Shown: piece after piece, positions 34,552 to 41,469 of the stretch | Numbering within the stretch: position 1 is the stretch's first letter | How the letters are laid out: each line of letters begins with the position of its first letter | From: Shewanella abyssi | GTDB taxonomy: Bacteria; Pseudomonadota; Gammaproteobacteria; Enterobacterales; Shewanellaceae | Direction of reading: 5' to 3' | Length of the DNA: 41,469 bases | Assembly (NCBI RefSeq): GCF_023284025.1 | Contig: NZ_JAKIKR010000048.1 | Coordinates: forward strand, 1 to 41,469 | Program-made: the position numbers and the translations under genes | Notes under the pieces: generated by a model | Databases searched by the model: none | Seen by the model: the letters and a program-made list of their open reading frames with translations, nothing else | What the model was told of the DNA's origin: nothing

Positions 34552-35175
34552 TTAACGATTATCGTACTGCTGCTCAATCTCGCCAGCTTTAGTACTATTA
34601 GCATGCAGGGCTAACTGCTGTGCGTAAGTCGCAATGTTGAGGTATTTTTCCGTCTCACCACTGGCCACTAACAACTCTACGATAAACGACATCATGATAT
34701 CTGCCCCAGTGAGTTTATCCGCCACCAAGTAGCGCTTACCCGCTAAAGCCTGATTGACATAGCTCAGCACTTTTTCAGTTTCAACCGCGGCGTAGCCTTC
34801 CAGAAAATTGGTTTGACAACCGTCTTTGGCGACAAACATTCTGAGCAACAACGGCAGTATTGCCGAGCTTTCAGCAAAGTGTAGCCATTGCAAATACTCG
34901 ACATAATCACTACAGCCTTTTTCTGGTGCTAGCTTTCCAGCTGCATGAGTGTCAATTAGATACTCAGTAATGGCACCTGATTCTGCTATAACCTGCTGGT
35001 TATATTCGATCACCGGTGATTTACCGAGTGGGTGAATGGCTTTAAGCTCTGGTGGTGCAAGAAAAGTGTCTTTGTCTCTTTGGTAGGCTTTGATTTGGTA
35101 ATCAAGCTCTAGCTCTTCGAGTAGCCAGATAATACGTTTAGAGCGAGATTTGTTTAAGTGATGCAAGGTGATCAT
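34552..35175 (-). CDS. Glutathione S-transferase
   Basis: A 207-residue GST: N-terminal thioredoxin-like domain with the possible catalytic serine in HHLNKSRSKRI and the glutathione-contact segment HPLGKSPVIE followed by ESGAITEYL (about residues 48-72), then a helical C-terminal domain including GADIMMSFIVELL. It would conjugate glutathione to electrophiles. It is the last gene of a likely detoxification set with the DJ-1-like protein and the alcohol dehydrogenase, separated from the DJ-1 gene by a hairpin. Confidence 0.92.
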   Translation of the reverse strand: MITLHHLNKSRSKRIIWLLEELELDYQIKAYQRDKDTFLAPPELKAIHPLGKSPVIEYNQQVIAESGAITEYLIDTHAAGKLAPEKGCSDYVEYLQWLHFAESSAILPLLLRMFVAKDGCQTNFLEGYAAVETEKVLSYVNQALAGKRYLVADKLTGADIMMSFIVELLVASGETEKYLNIATYAQQLALHANSTKAGEIEQQYDNR

Positions 35176-35215
35176 TGGCTGTCCTAGTGAAAATGCTTTG
35201 AGCTGAAAAAGGGCT

Positions 35216-35245
35216 AAACGGGCATATTTAATAATATACCCGTTT
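35216..35245 (-). terminator. Intercistronic hairpin upstream of the GST gene
   Basis: AAACGGG and CCCGTTT pair, extended by CATAT/ATATA-type pairs with a small loop. It lies between the DJ-1-like and GST genes and could end or attenuate the upstream transcript. There is no clear T run. Confidence 0.45.
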
Positions 35246-35267
35246 ACGTAAGCGCGATGGCCTACAA

Positions 35268-35945
35268 TTAGCCTAGTTGCTTGATTATCTCATCGGCAAC
35301 GACTTCAGAAGATGCTGGGTTTTGACCTGTGATCAAATTGCCATCAACGGCTAAGTAGCTCGTCCAGTCATCGCCTTTACTGTATAGCGCACCATGGGCA
35401 ATCATCATATCTTCAACAAGGTAAGGAACGATGTCAGTGAGTTGCACCGCTGCTTCTTCAGTGTTGGTAAAGCCGGTCACCCTCTTGCCTGCAACTAACG
35501 GAGTACCGTCAGCGGCTTTGACATTTTTAAGTGCACCAGGAGCATGACACACGAGACCGACAGGCTTGCTCGCTTGATAGAAGCTTTCAATCAATGCGAT
35601 AGAGTTGGCATCATTGGTCAGATCCCACAATGGCCCATGCCCACCAGGATAGAACACGGCATCGTAATCTGCAGCATTAAGGTCAGCCAGTACCTGAGTT
35701 GTCGCAAGTAGCTGTTGTGCGTCGCTATCTTTATTGAATCTATCTGTCGCGGCAGTTTGAAAATCAGCTTGTTCGCTGCTTGGATCAAGCGGTGGCTGGC
35801 CGCCGGCCGGAGAAGCTAGGGTGACGTTAAAACCACTGTCTTTAAAGCGGTAAAAAGGGCTGGCAAACTCTTCTAACCAAAAGCCTGTTTTTAACCCGGT
35901 ATCGCCTAATTTATCGTGTGAGGTCAGTACCATTAATACGTTCAT
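35268..35945 (-). CDS. DJ-1/PfpI family protein, Hsp31/glyoxalase III-like
   Basis: A 225-residue class I glutamine amidotransferase-like protein. The nucleophile elbow is GLVCHAPGAL (Cys followed by His, about residue 130) and the conserved Glu is in FWLEE (about residues 23-27), giving the layout of yeast Hsp31/bacterial HchA-type chaperone-glyoxalases, which convert methylglyoxal to lactate. HGPLWDL and GFTNTEE are also typical. It is part of the reactive-carbonyl cluster with the YqhD-like reductase upstream. Confidence 0.88.
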   Translation of the reverse strand: MNVLMVLTSHDKLGDTGLKTGFWLEEFASPFYRFKDSGFNVTLASPAGGQPPLDPSSEQADFQTAATDRFNKDSDAQQLLATTQVLADLNAADYDAVFYPGGHGPLWDLTNDANSIALIESFYQASKPVGLVCHAPGALKNVKAADGTPLVAGKRVTGFTNTEEAAVQLTDIVPYLVEDMMIAHGALYSKGDDWTSYLAVDGNLITGQNPASSEVVADEIIKQLG

Positions 35946-36054
35946 TTATAATCCTCTGTAATTTAATCGTTTAGTTAAAAACCTGATTGCAAAAAATGTA
36001 TTTGTTATAAGCGCACTAGAGCAGGTAGATTGAAGCTAAAGTGCGCTTAAGTTA

Positions 36055-37212
36055 CTAAAGGTTGCGCTCTAAAATCTTGCGACTCATGGCCAAATCAACA
36101 TCTTGCTTTTCACCCAATGCCGTCATTCCGTGAGCTTCTAGTTGTGCCATGATTTGGTCGATGCTATTAGCATCCAAACCGTAATCAGAAAGACGGGTTT
36201 TAATGCCCATGGCTTCGAAGAACTCACGGGTTTTAGCGATGGCTGCATCGATAATTTCATCGTTAGTGCCTTGAGTTATGCCCCAAACACGATCCGCATA
36301 CTGTAATAACTTCTCCTGCTTAGCTTCACGGCGACAATCGAGCATACCTGGCAGCACGATAGCGATAGTGCGAGCGTGGTCGATGTCATACAGCACAGTC
36401 AGCTCATGGCCAATCATATGGGTTGCCCAGTCATGGGGAACGCCGCGACCGATGACGCCGCTTAGCGCCATGGTGGCCACCCACATCAGGTTGGCTCTAA
36501 CATCAATGTCTTTTGGCTCACTGAGGGCGTTGGGTCCAAGCTCGATCAAGGTTTGTAGTAAACCTTCGGCAAATCGGTCTTGTACTGGGGCGTTAACTGG
36601 GTAGGTTAGGTACTGCTCTGTGATGTGAATAAAAGCATCGACAACCCCATTGGCCACTTGGCGCTCAGGCAGGGTAAAGGTTTTACTTGGATCTAAAACT
36701 GAAAACTTTGGATAGACATGATCGCTCATGAAAGAGAGCTTTGCTTGATACTCTTTACGAGTCACAACGCTAGCGCTGTTCATTTCCGAACCCGTGGCTG
36801 GCAAGGTTAATACCGTGCCGAATGGCAGAGCTTGAGTCACTTTTGCGCCCCAGCTTAAAAGAATGTCCCAAGGTTCACCTTCAAACAGTGCGGCAGCGGC
36901 AACAAATTTAGTGCCATCAATCACTGACCCGCCACCAACGGCTAATAGAAAATCAATATTCTGCTGTTTAACAACATCAACTGCGAGCATTAATGTTTCG
37001 TAAGTTGGATTGGCTTCAATACCACCAAACTCCACAACATCACGTTGTCCAAGAGCTGCTTTTACTTCATCTAAGGTGCCAGTGCTTCTGGCGCTATTGC
37101 CGCCAAACAGTATTAATACTTTTGCGTCTTTTGCGACTAAATTGTCTAGTTCGGCAATCTTGCCTTCACCAAAGCTGATATGAGTTGGGTTGTAGTAGTC
37201 AAAGCTGTTCAT
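36055..37212 (-). CDS. Iron-containing alcohol dehydrogenase, YqhD/BDH type
   Basis: A 385-residue group III alcohol dehydrogenase that reduces aldehydes with NADPH. The start MNSFDYYNPTHISFGEGKI and GGGSVIDGTKFVA (NADP-binding, about residues 93-105) match YqhD relatives. Metal ligands are visible in DAFIHITEQYL and GVPHDWATHMIGHELT. YqhD-type enzymes remove toxic aldehydes such as acrolein and glyoxals. It is directly downstream of a TetR operator copy and 110 bp upstream of the DJ-1 gene. Confidence 0.93.
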   Translation of the reverse strand: MNSFDYYNPTHISFGEGKIAELDNLVAKDAKVLILFGGNSARSTGTLDEVKAALGQRDVVEFGGIEANPTYETLMLAVDVVKQQNIDFLLAVGGGSVIDGTKFVAAAALFEGEPWDILLSWGAKVTQALPFGTVLTLPATGSEMNSASVVTRKEYQAKLSFMSDHVYPKFSVLDPSKTFTLPERQVANGVVDAFIHITEQYLTYPVNAPVQDRFAEGLLQTLIELGPNALSEPKDIDVRANLMWVATMALSGVIGRGVPHDWATHMIGHELTVLYDIDHARTIAIVLPGMLDCRREAKQEKLLQYADRVWGITQGTNDEIIDAAIAKTREFFEAMGIKTRLSDYGLDANSIDQIMAQLEAHGMTALGEKQDVDLAMSRKILERNL

Positions 37213-37263
37213 AATCTTTCCTATCTATCGACACGTGTTATCGAATGAGTATGAGATATTTAG

Positions 37264-37278
37264 TAGACCAGTCGTCTA
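37264..37278. promoter_or_regulatory. TetR/NemR-type operator upstream of the alcohol dehydrogenase
   Basis: TAGACCAGTCGTCTA is a palindrome that recurs almost exactly upstream of the TetR gene at 37960. It lies 52 bp before the alcohol dehydrogenase start, a position that would block transcription. Confidence 0.75.
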
Positions 37279-37289
37279 GTAAATAGTTA

Positions 37290-37317
37290 AAAAATACCCG
37301 CCTTAAGCGTAGGCGGG
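37290..37317 (-). terminator. Terminator of the TetR gene
   Basis: CCCGCCT (37297-37303) pairs with AGGCGGG (37311-37317). On the minus strand the stem is followed by TATTTTTT. It lies 19 bp after the TetR gene's stop. Confidence 0.85.
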
Positions 37318-37335
37318 ATGAGATAAAACTGTTGG

Positions 37336-37938
37336 CTATTTCAGCACTGGGAGAGGCTGTGCCAACAGGGCTTTGGTTACTTGCAATACGCGTCCAATTG
37401 CATTTGGATCACGTGACAGTTTATTTTTTAAGCTCGCGCCTAACCAAAGTTGATATAAGGTTTCTGCAGTAATGTTAGCTTGCATTACTGGCAGTGATTG
37501 GTCGTTGATGCCAGCTTCAATACAGTGGGCAAGCCGCGCAATAACGGCCGATGAGCCTTTATTGAGCGCAAGTCGCATCGACTCCGATAGATCAGCCACT
37601 TCGGCACTGAGCTTAACCACTAAGCATTTTTGGTCAATACTGCAATCGCTCTGAGTTGCCTGCCAGTGCAGCCAATAGCTCATGAGTCGCTCAAGACCGG
37701 AACCGTTTTTGGCGTCAAACAGTTCATCAATACTGCGTAGGTATCCCTTGAAGTAACTGTTAATGATCTCTTCACCAAACTGCTCCTTAGATTTGAAGTA
37801 GTGGTAAAAAGAGCCTTTTGGAACATCGGCAAACTTTAGGATCTGTGACAAGCCCACGTTCGAGAAACCTTTACTCGAAATTAAGCTATAACCAGAATCA
37901 ATAATATGCTGACGTGTTTGTTGAGATTCAATTTTCAT
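37336..37938 (-). CDS. TetR/AcrR-family repressor, NemR-like
   Basis: A 200-residue TetR-type regulator. The N terminus (QQTRQHIIDSGYSLISSKGF) and the helix-turn-helix (LSQILKFADVPKGSFYHYFKSKEQF) resemble NemR, the electrophile- and hypochlorite-sensing repressor of nemA-gloA in E. coli. Candidate redox cysteines are in SDCSIDQKC and AHCIEAG. Copies of the same palindrome precede this gene and the alcohol dehydrogenase, so it probably represses both. A terminator follows, so the downstream detoxification genes have their own promoter. Confidence 0.88.
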   Translation of the reverse strand: MKIESQQTRQHIIDSGYSLISSKGFSNVGLSQILKFADVPKGSFYHYFKSKEQFGEEIINSYFKGYLRSIDELFDAKNGSGLERLMSYWLHWQATQSDCSIDQKCLVVKLSAEVADLSESMRLALNKGSSAVIARLAHCIEAGINDQSLPVMQANITAETLYQLWLGASLKNKLSRDPNAIGRVLQVTKALLAQPLPVLK

Positions 37939-37959
37939 AGCCGCTAGTTTAAATGCTAT

Positions 37960-37974
37960 TAGACCGGTCGTCTA
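37960..37974. promoter_or_regulatory. TetR/NemR-type operator, autoregulatory copy
   Basis: TAGACCGGTCGTCTA, 22 bp upstream of the TetR gene's start, differs from the copy at 37264 by one base. Shared flanking CTAGT bases extend the similarity. Confidence 0.8.
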
Positions 37975-38057
37975 GTGAATTTCCGATATTGGTAGAATTA
38001 AGTGTTTTTTATTTGCTCTAGTTTAATCGAATTCTCGATAACATATTGAATGTTAGT

Positions 38058-38549
38058 TTATTTTAACGGCAGGGTGTTCCTTGAAAAGTTTTGTTTGAGC
38101 ACCACAGTGGATTCAATTCCGGCAATACAATTTAAACTGCCCAAAGATTTTTTAACGAAGCTTTCATAGCTGAGGAGATCGCTGGCGACAATTTTTAGAA
38201 CGTAATCATGTGCGCCGGTGACGACTGAGCATTCCATCACTTGCTCTAGACTTTGCATTGCAGTTTCGAACCGTTCAGCGTGATGATCTGAATTTTCAGT
38301 GAGCCGCACAAAGGCATACACCACCACATTGAGCCCGACCTCCTTAGGTTCTATTTGCGCTGCATAACCGCTTATCACTCCCGTTTGCTCGAGCTTTCTG
38401 ACTCTACGAAGGCAAGGAGTATCAGACATATTTAGCCTTGCAGCGAGCTCGGAAATAGCAATACGGCCCTGTTTCTGCAAAATAGCGAGGATATTGAGAT
38501 CTTTACTGTCCAAGGAAAACTCCAAATTCAGTTCTATGGTTAATTTCAA
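38058..38549 (-). CDS. Lrp/AsnC-family transcriptional regulator
   Basis: A 163-residue feast/famine regulator: the N-terminal helix-turn-helix (LDSKDLNILAILQKQGRIAISELAARLNMSDTPCLRRVRKLE) and a C-terminal RAM ligand domain (AFVRLTENSD, TGAHDYVLKIVASDLLSYE). It is divergent from the dioxygenase-like gene with a 129-bp gap. In Pseudomonas, the Lrp-type protein KynR controls the kynurenine genes from a similar divergent position, so control of the two genes at 38679-40989 in response to tryptophan or kynurenine is a reasonable inference. Confidence 0.92.
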   Translation of the reverse strand: MKLTIELNLEFSLDSKDLNILAILQKQGRIAISELAARLNMSDTPCLRRVRKLEQTGVISGYAAQIEPKEVGLNVVVYAFVRLTENSDHHAERFETAMQSLEQVMECSVVTGAHDYVLKIVASDLLSYESFVKKSLGSLNCIAGIESTVVLKQNFSRNTLPLK

Positions 38550-38678
38550 TAATATAGCTTCAATTTATAGTGGATTCCGATCATAAATGGAAGTTATAGA
38601 CAGGGAAATGATGATTTTAACCTTGGAGATGCTGATAGGCTAACTTAACAAAATAACAACAATAATTGGAGTCGCTAG

Positions 38679-39854
38679 ATGACATTGAATACTCGGGCTT
38701 TTGACCACTGGATCCGTAGCCGTTTTGTCGAGCTTAATACCCAGTTAGAGCTGCTGTATGCAGATCAAGTTGATCGCGCAAATGTCGAAGGTATTGGCGA
38801 GTCTCTTAAAATAGCATTGGAAGCAGAAGGTCGAGAGATGATTGCGACATTGTTGGCTGAGGGGAATACCGACCAAGGCTTTGATCATGCTTTTGGCTTA
38901 TTGGGTAATGTGGGCTTATATATGGCCGCATGTCGCCGCCATGAGATAACGGAACCATCACGGGAGAAAGTATCGCCATTAACGGAAGCGTCAGCGCTAG
39001 CGATGCATATCGGTGCCTCTATTGGTGTCACGCCTCGATTTGCCACAGCACACTTAACCACCCATAACAGTGCTAAAAATGGCCTATATAAGCGCTTTAC
39101 CAGCTTGCCTGCTGAACAGCTGTTCATTGATTACAATACTAAAGGCATTCTCGCTTATAAGCGGGCTGCAGATGCATTATTAAAAATACAGCCTCTTGGC
39201 ATTTCTCATCCCATAGCCGCAGATCTACTCATCGTCGCCAAGCAAGCACTTATAGATGTAAAAGAATCGAATAAACAGTTATTTAAAAAGCTAGATGCCG
39301 ATGACTTTTTCTATTGTGTTAGGCCATATTACAAACCGTATCGCGTAGGCATTCAGGTTTACCGTGGCGCAAATGCCGGTGACTTTGCCGGGATCAATGT
39401 TATCGATATGCTACTTGGGCTTTGCGCGGCCAATGAACCCGGTTATTCACAAATGTTGGTGGATAAGTTTCTTTATATGATGCCTGAAGATCAAAGTATT
39501 CTACGTGACTGCATGCGCCGCTCCAGCTTCATGGATGATCTGCTAGCGCTGCAGCATTTAAACCATGAAGCATGGTTTAAAGAGAACGTAAGGCTGTTTC
39601 TTGAGGTGTGTGAACTACACGGTGAAACGGCGATTCAACATCATAATGAGTTAGTTAACAAGTATATTGCTATCCCCTCTAAAACCATGGAACAGCAACA
39701 TATGGATAAGGTCACAGCAAGTGGTCCGCCGCTGCCAGTGCTGCTTAATGCGTTGGAAAAATTGCGCGACAGGCGCGCAGCAGCGCAGCGCAGTGATATC
39801 AATACTCGCTATGATGATATTAAGTCGCTGACAGCAAGTTTAGAGGCCAGTTAA
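38679..39854 (+). CDS. IDO/PrnB-superfamily heme dioxygenase-like protein (DUF1864-type)
   Basis: A 391-residue protein of the indoleamine 2,3-dioxygenase/PrnB superfamily, as read by eye. The segment HHNELVNKYIAIPS (321-334) aligns with the human IDO1 region SYHLQIVTKYILIP, placing the proximal heme ligand at His322. YRGANAGDFAGINVIDMLLGL (228-248) aligns with the IDO GGSAGQSS...DVLLGI active-site stretch, and ASGPPLPVLL (347-356) with the GTGGTDLMNFL loop. It probably opens or rearranges the indole ring of tryptophan or a derivative. The stop is one base before the kynureninase-like start, a tight operon. Confidence 0.8.
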   Translation: MTLNTRAFDHWIRSRFVELNTQLELLYADQVDRANVEGIGESLKIALEAEGREMIATLLAEGNTDQGFDHAFGLLGNVGLYMAACRRHEITEPSREKVSPLTEASALAMHIGASIGVTPRFATAHLTTHNSAKNGLYKRFTSLPAEQLFIDYNTKGILAYKRAADALLKIQPLGISHPIAADLLIVAKQALIDVKESNKQLFKKLDADDFFYCVRPYYKPYRVGIQVYRGANAGDFAGINVIDMLLGLCAANEPGYSQMLVDKFLYMMPEDQSILRDCMRRSSFMDDLLALQHLNHEAWFKENVRLFLEVCELHGETAIQHHNELVNKYIAIPSKTMEQQHMDKVTASGPPLPVLLNALEKLRDRRAAAQRSDINTRYDDIKSLTASLEAS

Positions 39855-39855
39855 T

Positions 39856-40989
39856 ATGGATGATTTAACCAATAACCATAAGCACGATTTTATGCTCGCA
39901 CCTGGAAGCTACCTGCTAAATCACTCGGTTGGCAGACCGCTCAAAACCGCTGAAGCTGCATTTAGGCAGCAGTTTTTTGCGCCATGGCAAGACTCTGGCG
40001 TCGAACCGTGGGGAGACTGGCTTGGCATTATTGAGCTTTTTACCAAGGGTTTATCGAAAATGTTTAATGCCCCCGCCAGCGAATTTTGTCCGCAAGTTAA
40101 TCTCTCGAGCGCACTGACTAAATTGGTGATGTCGGTGGCACGATTACAGCGTGATGGTGCCGTGATCTTGATGAGTGAGATTGATTTCCCCAGTATGGGT
40201 TTTGCACTGAAAAAAGCGTTGCCAAAAAACTGTGAGCTGCGGTTTATCCCAAAAGAACAGGATATTACTGATGCAAATGTGTGGGATGCTCACCTAACGA
40301 CGGATATCGATATGGTATTTGTGAGTCATGCCTATTCCAATACCGGGCAGTTATCTCCTGTGCATGACATTGTTTCGACAGCAAAATCGAGAGGTATTTT
40401 AACCCTGATCGATATCGCTCAATCTGCGGGAGTGGTGCCAATGGATTTAGCGGCTCTGCAGGCTGACTTTATGATTGGTTCAAGTGTTAAGTGGCTATGT
40501 GGTGGCCCAGGCGCCGCTTACTTATGGGTTAACAGTCAGCATATTGCGGATTGCCAGCCCAAGGATGTGGGTTGGTTTAGTCATGAAAACCCGTTTGAGT
40601 TCGATATTCATGATTTTAGATACCATAGCAGTGCGCTTAAGTTTTGGGGGGGAACGCCTTCTGTGGCGCCCTATGCGATAGCGGCCCATAGTATTGATTA
40701 TTTCTGTCAGCTAGGCTCAGACAAACTGCGGCAACATAATCAGCATTTAATTGAGCTGGTGGCCAATGAGCTCGATAGTGAACTGGTATCTCCCCGAGAG
40801 CAAGATAAGCGCAGTGGCACTATGATCCTGAATTTTGGTCAGCGGCAGCCACAGGTAATGTCGACCCTGAAAAGTGCCAACATCAGTGTTGATGCGCGTA
40901 GCCAAGGTATAAGAGTGTCACCGCATATTTACAATGATGAAGCGGATATCTTGCGGTTATTGGAATTAGTAAGAACAGCAGTTAAGTGA
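39856..40989 (+). CDS. Kynureninase-like PLP enzyme (aminotransferase class V fold)
   Basis: A 377-residue PLP enzyme. The cofactor-binding Asp is in LIDIAQSAGVVPMDL and the Schiff-base Lys is in SSVKWLCGGPGAAYLWV, which matches the kynureninase signature YKYLNGGPGAPAF. The remaining core has WFSHENPFEFD and FWGGTPSVAPY. It would cleave kynurenine or a similar amino acid to an anthranilate-type product and alanine. No formamidase or 3-hydroxylase gene is next to it, so the pathway may be incomplete here or act on another substrate. The ATG follows the dioxygenase-like stop by one base. Confidence 0.85.
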   Translation: MDDLTNNHKHDFMLAPGSYLLNHSVGRPLKTAEAAFRQQFFAPWQDSGVEPWGDWLGIIELFTKGLSKMFNAPASEFCPQVNLSSALTKLVMSVARLQRDGAVILMSEIDFPSMGFALKKALPKNCELRFIPKEQDITDANVWDAHLTTDIDMVFVSHAYSNTGQLSPVHDIVSTAKSRGILTLIDIAQSAGVVPMDLAALQADFMIGSSVKWLCGGPGAAYLWVNSQHIADCQPKDVGWFSHENPFEFDIHDFRYHSSALKFWGGTPSVAPYAIAAHSIDYFCQLGSDKLRQHNQHLIELVANELDSELVSPREQDKRSGTMILNFGQRQPQVMSTLKSANISVDARSQGIRVSPHIYNDEADILRLLELVRTAVK

Positions 40990-41044
40990 TTAGGATTATT
41001 GCTCTCTAGCCAAAGGCAAAAGAGCAAATAGGCCAACTTTTACA

Positions 41045-41347
41045 TTAGTGCTTAACAGCATGAAGATAGCTTTTACGATAATCAAACCGCTGATTTAAGC
41101 GGGTGATTTCACCTAAACTCATATTGGCAGCGACAGTATTTCCGTTATTGTCAGAGACATACTTTTTAGCGGTTCTATTTACAAAATCAACCACATAAAC
41201 ATTATCACTTTTAAGTGCTGTTGCCGCTTCTAATGCTGCTGTATTAGAGCAGTCGTTACATTGTGCTACCGAGTTCATCTCTGCGAAGCTTGACGCGGAA
41301 AAGAGTAAGCTTGCCATCATTAATGAAGTCGTAAGGTTTTTTCTCAT
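41045..41347 (-). CDS. Small secreted protein of unknown function
   Basis: A 100-residue protein from the ATG at 41347, with AAGGG upstream; the frame is open to 41392 but that part lies in the regulatory palindrome. It has a signal peptide (MRKNLTTSLM to SFA) and a short mature protein beginning EMNSVAQCNDCSN, with a CxxC motif and no further cysteines, then helical sequence ending YLHAVKH. I do not recognise the family. Its first 67 coding bases and its whole 5' region are mirrored exactly on the plus strand from 41403. Confidence 0.8.
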   Translation of the reverse strand: MRKNLTTSLMMASLLFSASSFAEMNSVAQCNDCSNTAALEAATALKSDNVYVVDFVNRTAKKYVSDNNGNTVAANMSLGEITRLNQRFDYRKSYLHAVKH

Positions 41348-41367
41348 TATTCTACCCTTGATAAAAA

Positions 41368-41383
41368 TGTGACACACGTCACA
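41368..41383. promoter_or_regulatory. CRP-type binding site at the centre of the inverted repeat
   Basis: TGTGACACACGTCACA matches the CRP consensus TGTGA-N6-TCACA at every conserved position. It sits at the symmetry centre, 20-21 bp from the start codon on each side, so close that binding would overlap or block both promoters or transcript starts. Confidence 0.8.
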
Positions 41384-41402
41384 CTTTATCAAGGGTAGAA
41401 TA

Positions 41403-41469
41403 ATGAGAAAAAACCTTACGACTTCATTAATGATGGCAAGCTTACTCTTTTCCGCGTCAAGCTTCGCAG
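41403..41469 (+). CDS. Partial duplicate of the small secreted protein gene
   Basis: An ATG at 41403 with the same AAGGG site opens a plus-strand frame identical, base for base, to the first 22 codons (the signal peptide) of the gene at 41347. It runs off the window, so a full second copy cannot be confirmed. It could be a real divergent duplicate or an assembly artefact. Confidence 0.6.
   Translation, partial: MRKNLTTSLMMASLLFSASSFA

Larger units (their letters stand above)
41281..41469. repeat. Perfect 85-bp inverted repeat reaching the window edge
   Basis: Bases 41281-41365 are the exact reverse complement of 41385-41469, separated by a 19-base spacer. The arms contain the 5' coding part, ribosome site and leader of the small secreted protein gene, and the spacer contains a CRP-like box. 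The right arm ends only because the window ends. Confidence 0.97.

Noticed and set aside
40999..41027. TTGCTCT/AGAGCAA hairpin after the kynureninase-like gene as a terminator
   Set aside because: A 7-bp stem with a 15-base loop and no T tract is too weak to call.

Overview
The window looks like a chromosomal segment of a Shewanella-like marine gammaproteobacterium. The evidence is a Tat-exported flavoprotein next to a tetraheme cytochrome resembling a split Shewanella fumarate reductase, the cpxA-cpxR/cpxP-fieF and ntrB-ntrC blocks in gammaproteobacterial order, FNR/EtrA-like and CRP-like boxes, and moderate, fairly even base composition. It carries no rRNA, tRNA, CRISPR array or intact mobile element that I can support. 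Family names come from reading motifs by eye; no database search was run.

Layout. 1-1000: the edge of an unknown minus-strand gene, a gap with two hairpins, and the tRNA methyltransferase trmL. 1225-4610: a LysR regulator convergent with the glycyl radical enzyme pair yjjI-yjjW. 4818-8572: an aldehyde dehydrogenase divergent from an acuI/yhdH-type acryloyl-CoA/quinone reductase, with a symmetric four-TGCA element between them, then a second LysR gene. 8860-14162: a periplasmic respiratory module (Tat flavoprotein, tetraheme cytochrome) preceded by two identical palindromes, then a DcaP-like porin and LysR and TetR regulators.

14211-22953 is a long minus-strand block that I consider the best candidate for an undescribed system. 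It encodes three proteins with definite or possible CYTH (triphosphate tunnel) folds, one of them secreted, an orphan two-helix membrane protein, an OprP/OprO-type phosphate/pyrophosphate porin, a PhoU-like DUF47 protein, a Pit phosphate permease and a Cache-domain chemoreceptor. Read together it could capture phosphate or poly/triphosphates from outside, process them in the periplasm and cytoplasm, import phosphate and steer the cell. The function is inferred, not shown. An SLC13 carrier is divergent from this block across an intergenic region with two EtrA/FNR-like boxes, followed by an IS481-type transposase homologue that appears to have lost its catalytic glutamate.

25983-33709 holds the envelope stress system cpxA-cpxR, cpxP (with a perfect CpxR box) and fieF, a small outer membrane beta-barrel gene that appears to start with ATC, and ntrC-ntrB with two overlapping NtrC boxes upstream, then a DUF4124 protein. 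33922-37938: a lone type II pseudopilin gene, then an electrophile-defence cluster (GST, DJ-1/Hsp31-like protein, YqhD-like alcohol dehydrogenase, NemR-like TetR regulator) with matching operators. 38058-40989: an Lrp-type regulator divergent from an indoleamine-dioxygenase/PrnB-superfamily gene and a kynureninase-like gene, probably a tryptophan or indole catabolic operon. The right edge is an exact 85-bp inverted repeat around a near-consensus CRP box, so a small secreted protein gene is mirrored by an identical start on the other strand.
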